Shown here piece by piece: positions 19,354 to 22,095 of a DNA stretch of 22,095 nucleotides. Both the position numbers and the translations under genes were made by a program. Origin of the DNA: Pleurobrachia bachei (lineage: Eukaryota > Ctenophora > Tentaculata > Cydippida > Pleurobrachiidae); NCBI GenBank assembly GCA_000695325.1, contig AVPN01000726.1:7998-30092 (forward strand). Direction: 5' to 3'. Within the stretch, counting starts at the first letter, position 1. Every line of letters begins with the position of its first letter. The notes under the pieces are model-generated. The model was not told where the DNA came from, searched no databases, and worked only from the letters and a program-made list of their open reading frames with translations.

Positions 19354-20542
19354 CCACTGCACCGTCATTACTCATTATATCATGTACAAATGTGAATAGT
19401 AGTCCGTAGATGCGATCGTGATACACGGAAGTGGTTTTTTGATGGTGATTGTTGACAAAACGTTTAAGAAACAAATTGGAGGCCTGACATCAGAGCCCTG
19501 ATGGCTCCTCTACTTATTTCACATGGAAAGTTGAGCCGTGCAACTGCTTCACGTGGTTTAGCATCTCGAATCTACCTTCAGGCCTGATGGTGGATTCCAG
19601 TTTGTAACTTGGGCGTAAGTACAACCGTTTGCAAGAACAGAAAAAAGAAAATACGAGTCTAACAGGATTCAAACGAAAACAGTGTTCTATTCTTTCCATT
19701 ATAAAATAACAGTGTCCATTCCTTTAGGCATGGTGCTGCAGAATGTCCCATCCCCACATTCTTTTTATAGTTTTTCATTGCAGTGTTTGGAAGAATTAGT
19801 ACAGGAAGAGCACGATATCAGGGTTTCTGAATTTTCGTATTGTGAGCACTCAAAGCACCCCCAATAAGTTGTCCCGTCATCAAAAGTGGCCTTACTGCAC
19901 TTGTGTATGTTTATCTTCTTCAGTGGGCAATCTTCCATCACGGTTGAAGTAGTGTGATCTGCGAACCTGAGAGGAAGCGAAGTTAAAAGTGTTTGAGTTA
20001 GTACATAATTAGTTAAACTGTAAAGTCTCGCTTAGGACTTTATTTATTTATTATGTATTAGGTTTTGTTTAACCCCTTTTTTATTGAGGCACACAAAGGC
20101 AGTCTAGCTTGGCAACTGTAGGTGGGGTATGGGTATGGGTTGACTGTACAGCAACTGTAGAAGCTTACTTTTTAAGACACTTGAAGGACTCAGCGGCTGT
20201 AACGAGCAGGAACACACAAAGGATAGTTCGGGGAAACATTTTGGTCTTGGGAAAGGTAAAGGTCAACTAACTAGTTCGGGCAGTCTTATTTGAAAGAGTA
20301 CGGTTAGCAAATTATGCAATGTGAAAAAGTAAAGAGCACCAACTTTGAAATGTTTCTCTTTGTCGGATAAAATCCAGCATAATATTTGAGACAATTAGTA
20401 ATCCCTTTGAGACAAGGAGTGAGGCCTCCTAGACTGGTGTGATTTTATTATAATTCATCATCAACATGGCGCCTAAAAATCCCATGTGTGTCACGTTTAG
20501 CAAGTCCATGTGTTGCCACGTGTGTGTGTGTGTGGCTCTAGA
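19354..20542. repeat. Tandem duplication, copy 1 (1189 bp, contains D1)
   Basis: It runs from CCACTGCACCGTC to GTGTGTGTGGCTCTAGA and is repeated immediately after at a constant 1189-bp offset. By eye the only differences are G19589 versus A20778 and the 50-base block described at 21145. The left flank (19240-19353) belongs to the older C/D segment homology but not to the new duplication. Confidence 0.95.
19765..20239 (-). CDS. Small secreted eight-cysteine protein D1
   Basis: Two minus-strand exons, 20239-20169 and 19966-19765, join in phase 2 (AA+G gives Lys) to give 90 residues. The signal peptide is MFPRTILCVFLLVTAAES, followed by FKCLKK. The acceptor CTCTCAG at 19967-19973 follows a good pyrimidine tract. 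Cysteine spacing is C-x15-C-x9-C-x13-C-x2-C-x11-C-x2-C-x6-C, with KCSKATFDDG, YWGCFECS, SCSSCTNSSK and HCNEKL. It is the closest relative of gene C and the intact member of the D pair. No anchor or basic propeptide is present. It is likely secreted; the target is unknown. Confidence 0.88.
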
Positions 20543-20953
20543 CCACTGCACCGTCATTACTCATTATATCATGTACAAATGTGAATAGTAGTCCGTAGAT
20601 GCGATCGTGATACACGGAAGTGGTTTTTTGATGGTGATTGTTGACAAAACGTTTAAGAAACAAATTGGAGGCCTGACATCAGAGCCCTGATGGCTCCTCT
20701 ACTTATTTCACATGGAAAGTTGAGCCGTGCAACTGCTTCACGTGGTTTAGCATCTCGAATCTACCTTCAGGCCTGATAGTGGATTCCAGTTTGTAACTTG
20801 GGCGTAAGTACAACCGTTTGCAAGAACAGAAAAAAGAAAATACGAGTCTAACAGGATTCAAACGAAAACAGTGTTCTATTCTTTCCATTATAAAATAACA
20901 GTGTCCATTCCTTTAGGCATGGTGCTGCAGAATGTCCCATCCCCACATTCTTT

Positions 20954-21428
20954 TTATAGTTTTTCATTGCAGTGTTTGGAAGAATTAGTACAGGAAGAGC
21001 ACGATATCAGGGTTTCTGAATTTTCGTATTGTGAGCACTCAAAGCACCCCCAATAAGTTGTCCCGTCATCAAAAGTGGCCTTACTGCACTTGTGTATGTT
21101 TATCTTCTTCAGTGGGCAATCTTCCATCACGGTTGAAGTAGTGTCTAGACGCTTGGACTCTCCTTCGCTTCAATTTTCACAAACTCAATCATGTTAATTA
21201 GTTAAACTGTAAAGTCTCGCTTAGGACTTTATTTATTTATTATGTATTAGGTTTTGTTTAACCCCTTTTTTATTGAGGCACACAAAGGCAGTCTAGCTTG
21301 GCAACTGTAGGTGGGGTATGGGTATGGGTTGACTGTACAGCAACTGTAGAAGCTTACTTTTTAAGACACTTGAAGGACTCAGCGGCTGTAACGAGCAGGA
21401 ACACACAAAGGATAGTTCGGGGAAACAT
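20954..21428 (-). pseudogene. Secreted eight-cysteine protein D2, splice acceptor destroyed
   Basis: This is the 1189-bp-shifted copy of D1: exon 1 at 21428-21358 is intact (same signal peptide and FKCLKK), and exon 2 should be 21155-20954. The 50-base block at 21145-21194 replaces the polypyrimidine tract, the CAG acceptor and the first 11 bases of exon 2. The block happens to end in TAG on the minus strand before ACACTACTTC. Splicing there would put exon 2 in the wrong frame. As given, the gene cannot make the D1-like protein. If the block is a data artefact, D2 would be identical to D1. Confidence 0.75.
21145..21194. other. 50-base block that is the unreversed complement of copy 1
   Basis: Copy 1 at 19956-20005 starts GATCTGCGAACCTGAG; copy 2 starts CTAGACGCTTGGACTC. 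All 50 positions are A/T or G/C swapped in the same order, with unchanged sequence on both sides (GTAGTGT before, TAATTAGTTAAACTG after). A DNA inversion would also reverse the order. Confidence 0.97.
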
Positions 21429-21730
21429 TTTGGTCTTGGGAAAGGTAAAGGTCAACTAACTAGTTCGGGCAGTCTTATTTGAAAGAGTACGGTTAGCAAA
21501 TTATGCAATGTGAAAAAGTAAAGAGCACCAACTTTGAAATGTTTCTCTTTGTCGGATAAAATCCAGCATAATATTTGAGACAATTAGTAATCCCTTTGAG
21601 ACAAGGAGTGAGGCCTCCTAGACTGGTGTGATTTTATTATAATTCATCATCAACATGGCGCCTAAAAATCCCATGTGTGTCACGTTTAGCAAGTCCATGT
21701 GTTGCCACGTGTGTGTGTGTGTGGCTCTAG

Positions 21731-21806
21731 GTTATAGCGTACCAAACTCTGCCGGACGACAGAACGGTGTTGCAACCTGTCATAAAGTCTGTGGTCTGTA
21801 TGAAAG
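21731..21806 (+). CDS. Possible isolated coding exon
   Basis: Between an acceptor-like CTCTAG and a donor-like AAAG|GTAATA, one frame reads VIAYQTLPDDRTVLQPVIKS and five more residues, with plausible codon use. It starts exactly at the end of the tandem duplication. No domain is recognised and no partner exon is seen, so it may be chance. Confidence 0.22.
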
Positions 21807-22095
21807 GTAATAGCTAAAATATCACGCTCAAAATTACGTCAAAATCAAACAACATTTCTCTGATATTTCATATTCTAACTGTTTGTGGTCTGTATTGGGG
21901 CACTCTCACGCAAGCTTTTTGTCCTGTCAGCTTCAGAGTCTGGAAGAAGGTAACGTTTTGCCTTTGAGAGAGTCTTGAGTTTGAGTTCGGAGTCCCGATG
22001 TATATCGTGCCAGTTACATTTAAAATATCAACTGTACACAATAGATAGACAGACAATACGGACTGACAAACTTACAGCATTTTGATGGGTGATTG
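21807..22095. other. Unassigned right end of the window
   Basis: No gene, repeat or RNA that I can support. The minus strand has AAAATGCT|GTAAGT at about 22074-22084, which could be a start codon with a donor of a gene off the edge. This is very weak. Confidence 0.3.

Larger units (their letters stand above)
20543..21731. repeat. Tandem duplication, copy 2 (1189 bp, contains D2)
   Basis: A direct repeat of 19354-20542. It ends at GTGTGGCTCTAG near 21730, after which the sequence becomes unique. Apart from one substitution and the 50-base block at 21145-21194 it matches copy 1 by eye, so it is either very recent or an assembly duplication. Confidence 0.95.

Overview
This is a metazoan nuclear DNA window. 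The genes are split by short GT-AG introns with conserved phases, and the proteins (a TRPA-type channel, an FGD-type FYVE/PH protein, URM1, mitochondrial MTFMT) are animal-like. Several genes are compactly packed and there is much repeat and transposon debris. I cannot fix the species. A possible spliced-leader operon would favour a lineage with trans-splicing, such as hydrozoans, ctenophores, some sponges, tunicates or flatworms.

Layout. (1) 1-8.0 kb: the 3' part of a plus-strand FGD-like gene (FYVE finger, then C-terminal PH domain). Its 6.2 kb intron holds a whole minus-strand TRPA-like ankyrin channel gene at 1161-6304. That gene carries two single-base frame breaks and a minisatellite that copies one of its own splice acceptors. 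(2) 8.0-9.6 kb: a gene-free stretch with two unrelated, almost abutting fold-back repeats (about 400 and 230 bp). (3) 9.6-13.9 kb: four tightly spaced plus-strand genes: an unidentified ubiquitin-like/coiled-coil protein, MPHOSPH6, URM1 and MTFMT. The last three each have a 3' splice site 4-10 nt before the ATG in gaps of about 180-320 bp, as expected for a trans-spliced polycistron. Three of the four proteins act on RNA (exosome cofactor, tRNA thiolation, initiator-tRNA formylation). (4) 14.0-21.7 kb: a minus-strand cluster of five small two-exon genes for secreted eight-cysteine proteins (A 14060-14756, B 15751-16219, C 17343-18083, D1 19765-20239, D2 20954-21428). The cysteine order resembles a three-finger (Ly6/uPAR) scaffold. 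C and D lie in homologous segments separated by a decayed non-LTR retrotransposon, and D1/D2 lie in a nearly identical 1189-bp tandem duplication. Pogo-like MITEs with TA target sites lie around genes B and C.

The oddest observation is at 21145-21194. The second tandem copy carries there the exact base-by-base complement, not reversed, of the first copy's 19956-20005. Strand inversion cannot produce that, so I treat it as a data-handling artefact or deliberate edit until raw reads say otherwise. It removes the D2 splice acceptor.
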